Source of the DNA: Thalassoglobus polymorphus
Lineage (GTDB): Bacteria > Planctomycetota > Planctomycetia > Planctomycetales > Planctomycetaceae
Assembly (NCBI RefSeq): GCF_007744255.1
Contig: NZ_CP036267.1
Coordinates: forward strand, 5,468,001 to 5,532,000
Length of the DNA stretch: 64,000 nucleotides
Reading direction: 5' to 3'
This document shows positions 37,753-47,058 of the stretch, one piece after another. The translations under genes and the position numbers were made by a program. Every line of letters begins with the position of its first letter. Position 1 is the first letter of the stretch. The notes under the pieces are model-generated. The model did no database searches. It was not told the DNA's origin and saw only the letters and a list, made by a program, of their open reading frames with translations.

Positions 37753-37790
37753 GATTCAACAGGAGTAATCCTGACAACTCCTGTTGAATC
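37753..37790. terminator. Strong hairpin, 14-base perfect arms
   Basis: gattcaacaggagt and actcctgttgaatc with a 10-base loop. It lies 96 bases after the stop of the DUF1080 gene (minus strand) and may end that transcript, but there is no T-run. Confidence 0.5.
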
Positions 37791-37885
37791 GAATCCGATA
37801 CAGTTTCCGACCTTGAGATGACCTCTGACTCAGCAATTGGTCAAATGGTCGCTGCCGAATCAAAACGGTTGGTTCCGCAATCAAT

Positions 37886-38599
37886 TCACGGAAGTTCGCG
37901 AAGTCGCAGGTTGCGGAATTCAATCGGTGAGCCTTCTGCCTCCAAGCAGATGTAGCCACTTCTTGGATTACATTCATTCCCACCGGAGACCTCTTCTCCG
38001 TTCACCCACAGGCGAACCTCTCCATTGATGGCACGAATGTAATAGTGATTCCATTGATCAACCCCTTTGCTCAGGTTTTTTCGAGGGAAGCTTCGCTGAC
38101 CATTCGGACTGAGAGGCGGAAACGGCTTCATCGTCGATTTTCCGACCGCAAAGACGTCTCCATTTGTCGTGAACCAATCGGCATCTTTGCCTGTTCGTTC
38201 TTTGAATTTTGTTGCGTAACCGTGATCGAGAACCTGAATTTCGATCCCTCCAGATGGAAGCTTGTTGGGAGGTAAATCAGTCAGCGCACTTTCAGGAACC
38301 CAGATGAATGAACCGGAGTTGCCGCCAGATTTCCGATGCCGCCATTCGTAGACGAGCTCAAAGTTTGTGTACTGCTTGATTGTTCGGTTGACGCCGATGG
38401 GCTTTCCTGTCGAAAAGACCATCCCATCTTTGAACGTCCAAGTCTCCTCATCACCGTTGACGTCAGCAAAGTCCTTTTCTCCCAAAGCTCGCCAGCCTGG
38501 GCCATTCCCGTCAACAAATGCTTTGGGAAGTTCCTTCTCCTCGGCCTGAACGAGAGAACAACTAACGAGAAAAGCAACAAGGCATCCAATCCGACGCAT
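37886..38599 (-). CDS. Secreted DUF1080 protein (short)
   Basis: 237 aa with a short signal peptide (ending SLVQAEEKE). The DUF1080 domain is complete: ETWTFKDGMVFSTGKPIG, NFELVYEWRHRKSGGNSGSFIWVPE, GIEIQVLDHGYATKFKERTG, VDQWNHYYIRAINGEVRLWVNGEEVSGG and PIEFRNLRLREL. Members bind or hydrolyse keto-sugars; the protein is probably periplasmic. The ATG follows gaggatc. Confidence 0.92.
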   Translation of the reverse strand: MRRIGCLVAFLVSCSLVQAEEKELPKAFVDGNGPGWRALGEKDFADVNGDEETWTFKDGMVFSTGKPIGVNRTIKQYTNFELVYEWRHRKSGGNSGSFIWVPESALTDLPPNKLPSGGIEIQVLDHGYATKFKERTGKDADWFTTNGDVFAVGKSTMKPFPPLSPNGQRSFPRKNLSKGVDQWNHYYIRAINGEVRLWVNGEEVSGGNECNPRSGYICLEAEGSPIEFRNLRLRELP

Positions 38600-38674
38600 A
38601 GAAAGATCCTCAGTAAGGTTTCAATTCGAAATTGAGAGAACGTGACGTGGTTAGGTCTGTTCAGTGATGAGCCA

Positions 38675-39163
38675 TTACCGGCTAATCGGGACTCCAATCA
38701 TAGAGCCGTTGTAGACCATTTTCCCATCGACGAAGCCTTGAAAATCAAATTCTGCGAGACGCTTCTTTTTCACCTTCGTGCATTGAGCACAGATAATGAG
38801 TCGACTATTCGGGTAGACGGGGCGTCGAAATCGGACTTCGTTCATTCCGCCAAACCCCAGATAATCACCTGCTTCAAGAAGGTCGTACTTGCGAGCATAG
38901 AACCCCGCAAGTTGCGCGGCAGCTTCACAAAGCATGACACCCGGCATGAGAGGAAACCCGGGCATATGCCCCTGAATCCAAAACTCATCGTCTGTCACTT
39001 CTTTGAATCCGACGAGGCCATGGTTGTCACGGTCAATATGGACAACGCCTGAAAGCTGTTCCATCTCATGACGCTGAGGATTGACCTTGCGGACATCATT
39101 GAGATCAAAGAGTGGCTTTTCGTAATTGAATTCGGTGTAGTCGTAAAGGGCTTTAGCTGGCAT
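38675..39163 (-). CDS. FabZ-like 3-hydroxyacyl-ACP dehydratase
   Basis: Hot-dog fold dehydratase of fatty acid synthesis or a related acyl pathway. The signature GHMPGFPLMPGVMLCEAAAQLAG at about 65-87 carries the catalytic His66 and Glu80 (canonical GHFPGxPVMPG). Length 162 aa is slightly longer than FabZ owing to an N-terminal piece (LYDYTEFNYEKPLFDLNDV). It neighbours no fab genes here, so it may act in a specialised lipid pathway; planctomycetes carry several FabZ paralogues. Confidence 0.88.
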   Translation of the reverse strand: MPAKALYDYTEFNYEKPLFDLNDVRKVNPQRHEMEQLSGVVHIDRDNHGLVGFKEVTDDEFWIQGHMPGFPLMPGVMLCEAAAQLAGFYARKYDLLEAGDYLGFGGMNEVRFRRPVYPNSRLIICAQCTKVKKKRLAEFDFQGFVDGKMVYNGSMIGVPISR

Positions 39164-39315
39164 GGAATGCTTTCAAGCAGTGTTCTATCTAATGGTTCAT
39201 TCAGGCTGGATTCGGTTCCAGCTACGTATCGAATGCAGGTTGACAAGCCTGCGGAAAATTTGACTTGAGTATTTCAATGAGACCTAACGAGTCAACTCGT
39301 GAGTGTGACTCGGTT

Positions 39316-40275
39316 TTAAACTTGCAGGATATCGCGAACCTGAGCAATCTCGGAGATCAACCGATCGGGTTTCATCTCGGGATCACGTACATCGCTGGCT
39401 GTCACCTTGCAAGCCGATTTATCAGCTGCAAAAAGGGCCGTTCGGAACCCTATCTTTTTCGCAACTGCCAGATCGTCTTTTAACCGATGACTCACATGCA
39501 AGACTTCTTCAGGTTGAATTCCGATCTTCTTGAAGGACTCTTTAGCGGATCGATAAAGCGATGGCGATGGCTTCCTGATTTTTTGCTGGTACGAAATTGT
39601 CATCAGACTCGCAGAAAGGACCTCCGCCAAAGACGCAAACGATCCCTGATGCTTCAGGGCATGTAATAGCTGCGGAATGGTAAAGACCTGTCCATCTGCG
39701 ATCAAACCTTGTCGGATTCCTGCATCCGTCAGATGAGCGAGAGTGTCTCGACTTCCCTTGACTGCTTCCGCCCCCTGTAAACTGGCATGAAAGAAGTAGG
39801 CAATTTTCGCAGCGAAATCATCGACGTCTCCATATTTTCCCTGATCGTAAGTGTACTCTTTCAGTTCAAGCTTGCCGATCACCTTCTTCCAGATTTGAGC
39901 AGAATCAACCTCTGGAAAATCTCCTTTCTGCTTGGAAGAGACCATCCCGAGGTCTTCTCGAATGCGATTATAAATGATCAGCATCCCTTCCCAGGGTTGC
40001 CCCTTGCGGCGCGTCATGCTGTTCCACATGTTGAACTCTTTAATTGTCTTCTCAAGAGCGATTTGCATGCGAATTTCCTGCTCATGGTGATGCAGCAAAA
40101 CTCCCTGTTCGATTTGCAACAGAGTCCCATACACCGACCATGTCACAGCTTTGATCCCCGGAAGCGGCTTGAGCGACGGCGTCACTTTCATCGGCACAAT
40201 GGCTGGAGGATTCGGCCAGATCAAATCTGACCGTTCGTGGAGTTCGTCAATATAAGCAGCCAGGGAAAGTCCCAT
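39316..40275 (-). CDS. HAD-fold protein with substituted nucleophile
   Basis: The sequence KAVTWSVYGTLLQIE matches motif I of haloacid-dehalogenase-type HAD enzymes (FDVYGTL) but the nucleophilic Asp is Ser. Downstream, DAGIRQGLIADGQ, KIRKPSPSLYRSAKE (motif III lysine) and VLHVSHRLKDDLAVAKKIGFRTALF (motif IV) fit the fold. About 319 aa, with an insert or cap of roughly 120 residues. The internal ATG (GLSLAAYIDELHER) is preferred because it follows aggaac. Either a non-catalytic regulator or an enzyme of changed chemistry. Confidence 0.82.
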   Translation of the reverse strand: MGLSLAAYIDELHERSDLIWPNPPAIVPMKVTPSLKPLPGIKAVTWSVYGTLLQIEQGVLLHHHEQEIRMQIALEKTIKEFNMWNSMTRRKGQPWEGMLIIYNRIREDLGMVSSKQKGDFPEVDSAQIWKKVIGKLELKEYTYDQGKYGDVDDFAAKIAYFFHASLQGAEAVKGSRDTLAHLTDAGIRQGLIADGQVFTIPQLLHALKHQGSFASLAEVLSASLMTISYQQKIRKPSPSLYRSAKESFKKIGIQPEEVLHVSHRLKDDLAVAKKIGFRTALFAADKSACKVTASDVRDPEMKPDRLISEIAQVRDILQV

Positions 40276-40687
40276 GGAAAGTTCCTGAGAAATGTGTCGT
40301 TGAGGCACCCCACTATGAATCGTTCAGCGATTGAACTCAAGTGTGAATTTCTTCGACACGTGTGGCGTCCCTCGATGAAGTCAGGAATGTGAGTTCCAAG
40401 GGCACAGCAAGCCTTGGAGATTTTCACAACTTTACATGGTCCAGCAAGGCCACCACTCAGTATTTCACGTCGAGGCAGAAGGGCAGAGGCTGGAAAAACT
40501 CGACTACGAAAGGCTTGAAGCAATGATCTCTGTATTTTGATCGATGTTTGATATACTTCGCCCACTGATCCAAGAACTTGAAAATGATCTCTTGAACACT
40601 AAGAAAATGCCTCGATTCAAAGGTATTCGGAGAGACTGATTGATCAGATCCCCGATCCGATTTCCGAGATCATTTGAGGAGCGATGA
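40276..40687. other. Intergenic gap
   Basis: About 410 bases between divergently transcribed genes, so it must hold two promoters. No motif can be pinned down; the ribosome site gaggagcgatga lies directly before the next start. Confidence 0.4.
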
Positions 40688-41851
40688 ATGTCTGAACAGA
40701 AGAAGCGAGCACTCGACTCGGTCTCACGCAGAAGTTTTCTGGCAGTGGGGGGAGTTGGGGTAGTTGGGTTATCATTAGGAGAAGCACGCACCCGGCCTCG
40801 GTCGAATTCTCGCGCGGTGATTCAAATCGTCATGAATGGTGGCCCCAGTCAGCTCGATACCTTTGACCCCAAACCCGAAGCCCCTCGAGAAATTCGTGGC
40901 CCGATCCGATCAATTGCGACGTCGATTTCGGGAGTCCACTTTGCCGAGTCTCTTCCGAAGTTGGCACAACGTGCAAGCGAGCTGGTCGTTTTGCGTTCGT
41001 TATATCATGAATCTGCCCCGATTCACGAAAGCGGAATGCAGCTACTGTTGACCGGTTCGCTCGTGAAAAAAGAACAACAACCGCCCAATATCGGCGTTGT
41101 GTTGAATCATGCTCTCAAGCAACATGGAAACGCCCCGGTCTCAGTCCGACTGGGAGGAAAGGTGCAAAAGACCGGGGTTAAAGCCTATCACGGCGATGGA
41201 GCAGGGTTCCTCGACCTGGATGATTCGATCCTCATGCCAGACTTGAACACTCTGCAGCAATCCGGCTTCGAGACTCCTCAATTCTCAAAGCTTTCTTCCG
41301 CTAAAAAGAAAGCTTTTGGGGAAAATCGATTTGGCGAACTGCTTTGGACTGCGGCTCGACTGATCGAGGCGGGCGTTCAGTATGTTGAGGTCAATACGTT
41401 TGATCAATTTGAAGGGAATGTCACTTGGGATGCCCACGGCTGTGCAAAGACCGCACCCGGAACAATTTTTGATTACCGAGACACACTTGGTCCGCAGTTT
41501 GATAAAGCAGCTTCAGCGTTGTTTGATGACCTTCAGCGAAGCGGACTGTGGCAACAGACACTCGTCGTGGCGACCGGTGAGATGGGAAGAACCCCTCGCA
41601 TCAATGAACAGAACGGGCGGGACCACTGGACGGACGTCTGGTCCGGCATGCTGGCAGGTGGTGGACTTGAAGGAGGGCAAGTGATCGGCGAAAGCGACGC
41701 CACTGGAGAAGCCGTCAAAAATCATCCGATCCACATCAGCGAGATCGCTGGCCTGATCGGTTCCTATCTCGTCGGCGAATCGCAATTGTCAATTCAGGCA
41801 ACTGACGATTTAACCTGGTCCCTGCCAAAAGTCGAATCGCTACTAAGTTAG
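40688..41851 (+). CDS. DUF1501 (sulfatase-like) protein, Tat signal
   Basis: Second DUF1501 member. Tat-type signal (SVSRRSFLAVGGVGVVGLSLG) and body QIVMNGGPSQLDTFDPKPEAPREIRGP, LPKLAQRASELVVLRSLYH, YVEVNTFDQFEGNVTWDAHG, VVATGEMGRTPRINEQNGRDHW. Shorter (387 aa) than the 464-aa copy, and without a PSCyt1/DUF1549/DUF1553 gene next to it. Start ATG after gaggagcgatga. Confidence 0.93.
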   Translation: MSEQKKRALDSVSRRSFLAVGGVGVVGLSLGEARTRPRSNSRAVIQIVMNGGPSQLDTFDPKPEAPREIRGPIRSIATSISGVHFAESLPKLAQRASELVVLRSLYHESAPIHESGMQLLLTGSLVKKEQQPPNIGVVLNHALKQHGNAPVSVRLGGKVQKTGVKAYHGDGAGFLDLDDSILMPDLNTLQQSGFETPQFSKLSSAKKKAFGENRFGELLWTAARLIEAGVQYVEVNTFDQFEGNVTWDAHGCAKTAPGTIFDYRDTLGPQFDKAASALFDDLQRSGLWQQTLVVATGEMGRTPRINEQNGRDHWTDVWSGMLAGGGLEGGQVIGESDATGEAVKNHPIHISEIAGLIGSYLVGESQLSIQATDDLTWSLPKVESLLS

Positions 41852-41935
41852 AGCCCCCCTAGATTCGTCTTCACAGACTGACTCGTGGAAAGCAATCTTC
41901 ACAGGTGCAACAAGCATTGAAAACACTCGACTGAA
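41850..41935. repeat. Dispersed repeat member, opposite orientation
   Basis: On the minus strand the order gagtgttttcaatgcttgtt, gcacctgtgaag, ttccacgagtc and gggggctct matches the copies at 9650 and 18484. It fills the gap between two genes and could also act as terminator or spacer. Confidence 0.5.
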
Positions 41936-41965
41936 GACTCTCAGTTCATCAGGACCATCTCAAAC

Positions 41966-43108
41966 ATGCGTGAATTTCCAATGAGTGAACTTCAACAGCG
42001 ACGCCACCAGCTTGCCTTCTTCGTGCTGGGTTGCTTTCTGTTTTCGCAGGCTTCAGAAGCGGAGGAAATCCGGAGAGGACTCTCTGCGAATCAAGTGACT
42101 GCGATCGAGAAGAGCATCGCTGCCGAGATGTCGCGTCAGAAGTTAGTTGGAGTCTCAGTCGGAGTCCTCAGAAACGGAGAGATCGTCTTTACTGGAGGGG
42201 CTGGACTTTCGAACCGCGAGAAGAAAACCCCAATGACAACGGACACGGTGGTGAACTGGGCATCGAACTCCAAACCGGTCATCGCGATGCTCGCCATGCA
42301 GCTTGTGGAACAGGGCAAGCTCGATCTCGACGCCGACGTGCGAAAGTATGTTCCTGAGTTCCCCAGAAAAGATCACACCATCACCACTCGGCAATTACTT
42401 TGTCATCAAAGTGGGCTGCCGCATTACAGCAACGGTCGTGTTCTCCCCAGCCCGGGGGCTAGAAACAAACAGGAAGAACTGAACCCGCTTTTCGCCATAA
42501 AACGATTCGATCGCTCACCACTCATTTTTGTGCCCGGCACGAAAACAGAGTACTCCTCCCATGCTTACGTTCTCCTCTCTGCTGTCGTTCAACAGGCGGG
42601 CGGAGAACCGATCGCTTCGCAACTTGATCAACGAATTCTCAAACTGCTCGGCATGGCTTCTTTCGAACTCGATGTCGCGACTCATGGTCAAAAAGAGTGG
42701 GCCATGGGCTATAGAAAGAACTCCGCTGGAAAAATCATCCCCTCTCCGGAACAGGCCAACGCCTGGAAGCATGGCGCGGGAGCGTACAAAAGTAATGTCA
42801 ATGATTTCTCAAAATGGGCGCAGGCGGTGATGAATCAATCTCTCATCAACGCTGAGACACAACAGCTCATGTGGACGAGGCAAAAACTTTTGGACGGAAC
42901 GTCATCAAATTATGGACTCGGGGTGCGAGTCGAAGGGAGTGGTCGCAGATTGAAGATCTCGCACAATGGAAGCCAGGCAGAAACAAAAACCCGCATGGTC
43001 TTATACCCCAACCAGAAACATGGAGTCGTCGTGATGTGTAACTGCAATTACGCCGACCCAATGGCCATTTCAACGGCTGTTTACAAAGCGCTCAGCACAT
43101 CGCGATAA
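41966..43108 (+). CDS. Secreted serine hydrolase of the beta-lactamase fold
   Basis: Serine beta-lactamase/D-alanyl carboxypeptidase-like family (class C-related). A signal peptide (ending ASEAEE) is followed by SNSK at residues 100-103 (SxxK, nucleophile Ser100), and a Tyr-Ser-Ser near 193-195 (YSSHAY) in the usual YxN place, with the KTG-like end region LKISHNGSQAETKTRMVL. Typically esterase or peptidase activity on peptidoglycan-derived or ester substrates. The second Met six residues in is an alternative start. Confidence 0.9.
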   Translation: MREFPMSELQQRRHQLAFFVLGCFLFSQASEAEEIRRGLSANQVTAIEKSIAAEMSRQKLVGVSVGVLRNGEIVFTGGAGLSNREKKTPMTTDTVVNWASNSKPVIAMLAMQLVEQGKLDLDADVRKYVPEFPRKDHTITTRQLLCHQSGLPHYSNGRVLPSPGARNKQEELNPLFAIKRFDRSPLIFVPGTKTEYSSHAYVLLSAVVQQAGGEPIASQLDQRILKLLGMASFELDVATHGQKEWAMGYRKNSAGKIIPSPEQANAWKHGAGAYKSNVNDFSKWAQAVMNQSLINAETQQLMWTRQKLLDGTSSNYGLGVRVEGSGRRLKISHNGSQAETKTRMVLYPNQKHGVVVMCNCNYADPMAISTAVYKALSTSR

Positions 43109-43114
43109 TGAGGT

Positions 43115-43240
43115 TTACCGACAACAAACGCATTGAAAACGCTGCATGTTTCCTGACCAATGGTGTGCACCAGCCTGCTCGACCATGTTTCCATGTTGAA
43201 CCTGCTTCACCAGCAAAACGAGCGTTCGCCAAGAGGCAGA
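43115..43240. repeat. Dispersed repeat member, degenerate
   Basis: Begins acaacaaacgcattgaaaac, the minus-strand form of the repeat core, then carries gaacctgcttc and cgccaagaggcag. Boundaries uncertain. Confidence 0.4.
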
Positions 43241-43306
43241 AAGCGAACACCAATCCCACAAGTGCTCTATCACCAGTCGATTTCACCCCCCGGACACCAT
43301 TAATTT

Positions 43307-43600
43307 ATGTCACTTCTCGAACAGACTGAATCGCGTGACGTCTCGGTTGAAGAGACCTCCAACGATGCTGAACAGGATTCGGTCCTCGGCTATCTGATCG
43401 CCAGTGCCGAGCAAATGGTGATCGTGTTCGGTCTGTACATCTTGTCGATTGGTCCGATGTACTGGACTTGGATCGAAGCTAAACATGTCGATGGAAGCCA
43501 CTTCATCGCAGCCTTTTACGAACCTCTCTGGAAACTCGCGGGCTGGATTCCTCCGCTGGGTGAATGGGTCAACTGGTACGTCTGCCTTTGGATTTACTGA
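43307..43600 (+). CDS. Small membrane protein, 97 aa
   Basis: An acidic N-terminal cytoplasmic part (LLEQTESRDVSVEETSNDAE) precedes one clear membrane helix (AEQMVIVFGLYILSIGPMYW) and an aromatic C-terminus ending EWVNWYVCLWIY. Looks like a conserved small protein of planctomycetes. Function unknown; ends just before the convergent hydrolase. Confidence 0.6.
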   Translation: MSLLEQTESRDVSVEETSNDAEQDSVLGYLIASAEQMVIVFGLYILSIGPMYWTWIEAKHVDGSHFIAAFYEPLWKLAGWIPPLGEWVNWYVCLWIY

Positions 43601-43621
43601 GAGCCTGAACTCCCCGCAGCC

Positions 43622-45541
43622 TTATTGATTGCTCACTTTGCACGGCAATGCCAAAGATGTCAGCTCCGGGATATCGAATGTTTCCATCAGGCCGAAACAG
43701 AACAGTTCGGGAGCCTGGGAAACCGTCATGTCCTGCTCGACGATCTCTTTCAGGCTTTTGAATCCGCCGGTGATCTGTACGGATTGAAACAACTCCGGAT
43801 TCAGAGCGGCGGAAGTCAGTGCAATCAAGCCTGTCCGTGGTCCGATTGCCTGAACTGTCACAGGCCCCTGATGTTCAGCTTTAACCCATTCCCCAACAGC
43901 AGCGACCTGAGCGGCCTGAATTCCCAGTGGCCGTTTGCCAACCGAAGAAACCAGCAATCCATACAGGAAGTCCCGCTTACTGATCTTCGATTCTCCAAAG
44001 TAGAACGGATCAATCGCCAGCACTCGCTGACTTTCATTCAGGGACTTCGCGATTGCTTTCGCAGTGCTCCCGCGGCCTTCATCAGCCAGCATGATGACCG
44101 TCGATTTGACATTTCCTTCGGGAGTAAATTCCGTAGCCGGAACAGTCCACTCGGTCCCAATTTTCAAACGAACTCCCCGAGCAGAACCGTTCGGGATTTC
44201 CAGATCATCACTTTGCACAGCCTGAGCCTGATAAGGCTCCAATCTTAAGACGCTGGCGAGATTGTCTCGCCGTCCTTCGATCGAAAGAATGTGAGGCGCG
44301 GGGAGCGATTCCATCAATTTTGTGGCAATCTTGTGAAAGTCGAGATTGTCTTCTGGAATCTCGACGTGCAATTCTTCCTTGGTTTTGAGTTCGTCTTCGG
44401 AAGCGATTTCATCAGCCGAATAGTCGTCACTCTCTGCGTAAAAATGATCGCCGAGCATTTTATAAAACTGTTGTCGATTATCGAGCAGGAAGTTATGCGT
44501 GCCGGGGTCTTCGTTGACATGTGAGCGAAGATTGCTTCCTTTGCCGTACAAATCAAAGACCGGCTGCGATGCCTGCATCAGAGGAGCCAAAGCATGATCC
44601 GCTTTGAAACAGCATTGGTCATCAGCATTGAAAGTGAGCAAAGTGGGGCGTGGAGCTCGCATAGCAGTTAAGTGGTTGTAGTCCGCAACCATCGCCAGAT
44701 CGACCGGCGTTTGCTCAGAGTCACCCAAGTCGGAGATGAATTCCGCCCGGGTCACGTAGCTGGAATATCCTGCGACCGGATTCGAGAGCGTCACTCGCTC
44801 ATCGAGTGAGCTGATGAAAATTGTCTGCCAGCCTCCTCCAGAAAGCCCCGCAACAGCAACTCGATTCGGATCGGCATGTGGGTGTTCCAGAAGGATATCA
44901 AGACCGCGTGTCATGTAGAGATAATGCAGTGCGACACCGCTTGTTCCGCAAAGATCGATTTGATTACTTTTGTAGTGATTGAATCCCGGCGTTCTTAACT
45001 GCCCCATTCCCAACCATTCGACATTCAATGCGAGCATACCTCGCTTCGCCTGATTGATGCAGCGAATCTGCTTGTAGTCGGCAACTTTTCCGTCGCCATC
45101 GTGACCATTCACGTTCATCACAACCGGAACTTTTCCTTCGATGTTGTCAGGCTCGTAAAGGACCGCAGGAATCCAGAGGCCGGGGATTGCTTCGTAACGA
45201 AGCTTGCGAATCTTGTAGCCAGGCCCGCCTTCAATCGTTTCCAACCACTCGACTTTCTTTTTGGCATCTCGCCAGTTCGCAGCTTCTCCTCGAAAAACAA
45301 CATCTTTCAACGCAGCTTGCCGACGTCCTTCAATGTATTGCTCCCACGCCTCGACCGTTGTGACTTCTGGCATCGGCAGAACGCGAGCTTCGGTGAAATC
45401 CTGAACTTCATTCCACGCATGATCAACGTCAATGAGCCGATGCTGTAACGCTTTCTCAATGGCTTCGGTCTCTTGGGACCAAGCCGAATTCGCCTGCATG
45501 AGAATCAGAAGTGGCAAAGCAAATCGCACAGATCGATACAT
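43622..45541 (-). CDS. Secreted alpha/beta hydrolase, dual-domain esterase
   Basis: About 639 aa from the chosen ATG, which starts the signal peptide (RSVRFALPLLILMQANSAWSQ). The first domain is an alpha/beta hydrolase of the acetyl-xylan-esterase/glucuronoyl-esterase-like kind: VPVVMNVNGHDGDG, then the nucleophile elbow GLSGGGWQ, acid in TFNADDQCCF and His in DPGTHNFL. A second, non-catalytic half repeats the hydrolase fold weakly (STVIMLADEGRG, HQGPVTVQAIGPRTG). Probably acts on polysaccharide esters outside the cell. Longer starts add charged leader. Confidence 0.85.
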   Translation of the reverse strand: MYRSVRFALPLLILMQANSAWSQETEAIEKALQHRLIDVDHAWNEVQDFTEARVLPMPEVTTVEAWEQYIEGRRQAALKDVVFRGEAANWRDAKKKVEWLETIEGGPGYKIRKLRYEAIPGLWIPAVLYEPDNIEGKVPVVMNVNGHDGDGKVADYKQIRCINQAKRGMLALNVEWLGMGQLRTPGFNHYKSNQIDLCGTSGVALHYLYMTRGLDILLEHPHADPNRVAVAGLSGGGWQTIFISSLDERVTLSNPVAGYSSYVTRAEFISDLGDSEQTPVDLAMVADYNHLTAMRAPRPTLLTFNADDQCCFKADHALAPLMQASQPVFDLYGKGSNLRSHVNEDPGTHNFLLDNRQQFYKMLGDHFYAESDDYSADEIASEDELKTKEELHVEIPEDNLDFHKIATKLMESLPAPHILSIEGRRDNLASVLRLEPYQAQAVQSDDLEIPNGSARGVRLKIGTEWTVPATEFTPEGNVKSTVIMLADEGRGSTAKAIAKSLNESQRVLAIDPFYFGESKISKRDFLYGLLVSSVGKRPLGIQAAQVAAVGEWVKAEHQGPVTVQAIGPRTGLIALTSAALNPELFQSVQITGGFKSLKEIVEQDMTVSQAPELFCFGLMETFDIPELTSLALPCKVSNQ

Positions 45542-45808
45542 CGTTGTGGCCTTTGAATTCAGTGGAGGGGAAGAGAGTCTCTTCATACGGATGGGCTTCT
45601 GAAAGAATTGCACTGCATCTCAACCCTTTTCGCAAGGCATCACAAAAATTCCGCCCTTGGAGCAGACGCCGTTCATCTCGACCTCGGACCAATTCCCCTC
45701 AGGTGATTCAACATTAGCTGCACACAATTTCTTTCCGAAGCGGAAAATTGAGAAAGAATTCATTACGCTCATATTTCTATTGGGAGGTTCATACGATTGG
45801 AGAAATCA

Positions 45809-46999
45809 ATGCTGAAGCTGATCTTTGCTTGTTTTACTTTGTCCGTTTTTCTTTGTTCACTTCCTCCTGCGAGCGCTGACACGGTGACAGTATTTCAGTC
45901 TGAAACGGAAGGATACAACGTCTATCGCATCCCAGCGATTGTACGGGCAGCCAATGGCGATTTACTCGCATTCTGCGAAGCACGCGAAGGAGGCGATGCC
46001 AGCGAAATCGACTTAGTAATGAAACGTTCAACCGACCAGGGAAAGACTTGGGGGAAGCTGCAAGTTGTCCAGGAGAGTGACGATTTCCAGAAACTGTACC
46101 CCGGGACAGATGTCACTGTGGGAAATCCGGCACCCGTTGTCGATCTGCTGGACCCTGATCATCCGGGGCGAATCTGGATGCCATTCACGATTGAGAATGA
46201 TCGTGTGTTTGTCATCTCAAGCGATGATCATGGCGAAACGTGGTCGCCGCGACGCGAACTCACTCAAGATGTAAAACTTCCATCCTGGGGCTGGTACGCC
46301 ACTGGACCAGTTCATTCGATTCAGTTGATTCACGGAAAGCACAAAGGTCGTTTGCTCATCCCCGCTGATCACCGCTTAGGCGACGCGGGTGCTGATCGCG
46401 GCCCCAATGGAGCACAGGCGTTCTACAGTGATGATCATGGTAAAACATGGAAGATGGGAGCGATTGACGACACTTACGAAGATGGGTTGAACTCCAACGA
46501 AACGACAGTTGTCGAACTCAACGATGGTCGACTCTACTTCAACACTCGCGACCAAAATGGCAAAGCCCCCGGAACACGTGGGGCTGCCTACAGCAGCGAC
46601 GGCGGAGAATCATTCGACGCGACCGGAGACAAGGCATACAAGTGGTTCAGTCCGATCACCGAAACTCTCGATCCACCTGTCGTTCAATGTGCATTGTTAC
46701 GGGCAGCTTCTACGAAGTTGGGAGATTCAAGAAACCTGATTCTCTTCTCCGGCCCTGATGAAAATGGCCCCACCGGAAAAGGCCGCAGCGACCTGCGAAT
46801 TCGGTATTCGACCGACGAATCGAAATCATGGAAAGACGGCCCATTGATTCACGAAGGCCCGGCAGCCTACAGCGACATGGTCAAGCTCGATTCGCAAGAA
46901 GCCCCATTCGGCGTCCTTTTTGAAGCAGGAGATCCCGGAAAATCTGCATACCAGCGAATCGACTTCACCACATTCTCTATTGAATCAAACTCCAACTGA
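45809..46999 (+). CDS. Exo-alpha-sialidase-like (GH33-type) secreted protein
   Basis: Signal peptide (MLKLIFACFTLSVFLCSLPPASA) then a six-bladed beta-propeller. The YRIP motif at residues 39-42 is the sialidase arginine site; Asp-box-like repeats follow (STDQGKTW, SSDDHGETW, YSDDHGKTW, YSSDGGESF). The ATG is preceded by ggagaaatca, giving a good ribosome site; an in-frame TTG upstream is part of that site. Whether it cuts sialic acid or another keto-sugar is open. It is followed by tandem hairpins. Confidence 0.92.
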   Translation: MLKLIFACFTLSVFLCSLPPASADTVTVFQSETEGYNVYRIPAIVRAANGDLLAFCEAREGGDASEIDLVMKRSTDQGKTWGKLQVVQESDDFQKLYPGTDVTVGNPAPVVDLLDPDHPGRIWMPFTIENDRVFVISSDDHGETWSPRRELTQDVKLPSWGWYATGPVHSIQLIHGKHKGRLLIPADHRLGDAGADRGPNGAQAFYSDDHGKTWKMGAIDDTYEDGLNSNETTVVELNDGRLYFNTRDQNGKAPGTRGAAYSSDGGESFDATGDKAYKWFSPITETLDPPVVQCALLRAASTKLGDSRNLILFSGPDENGPTGKGRSDLRIRYSTDESKSWKDGPLIHEGPAAYSDMVKLDSQEAPFGVLFEAGDPGKSAYQRIDFTTFSIESNSN

Positions 47000-47015
47000 G
47001 ATTCTAGCGAGGTGG

Positions 47016-47051
47016 CCCGACCGACTTGTTCGGTTGGGTCGCTTTAGCGAC
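47016..47051. terminator. Tandem hairpins after the sialidase gene
   Basis: Stem cccgaccga/ttcggttggg-type (9 pairs, one G-U, loop cttgt) followed directly by gtcgc ttta gcgac. No T-run, but position just after the stop suggests termination or mRNA protection. Confidence 0.45.
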
Positions 47052-47058
47052 AAGATGA

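Larger units (their letters stand above)
36326..37885. other. Long intergenic region, 1.56 kb
   Basis: No gene can be supported on either strand. Minus-strand frames of 60-120 codons near 37025-37632 look like chance or badly decayed sequence. It carries one dispersed repeat (36732-36836), a small palindrome cgtcgagaattcgacg (36514-36529) and a strong 14-base hairpin at 37753-37790. Long regulatory leaders or unannotated small RNAs are possible. Confidence 0.45.
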
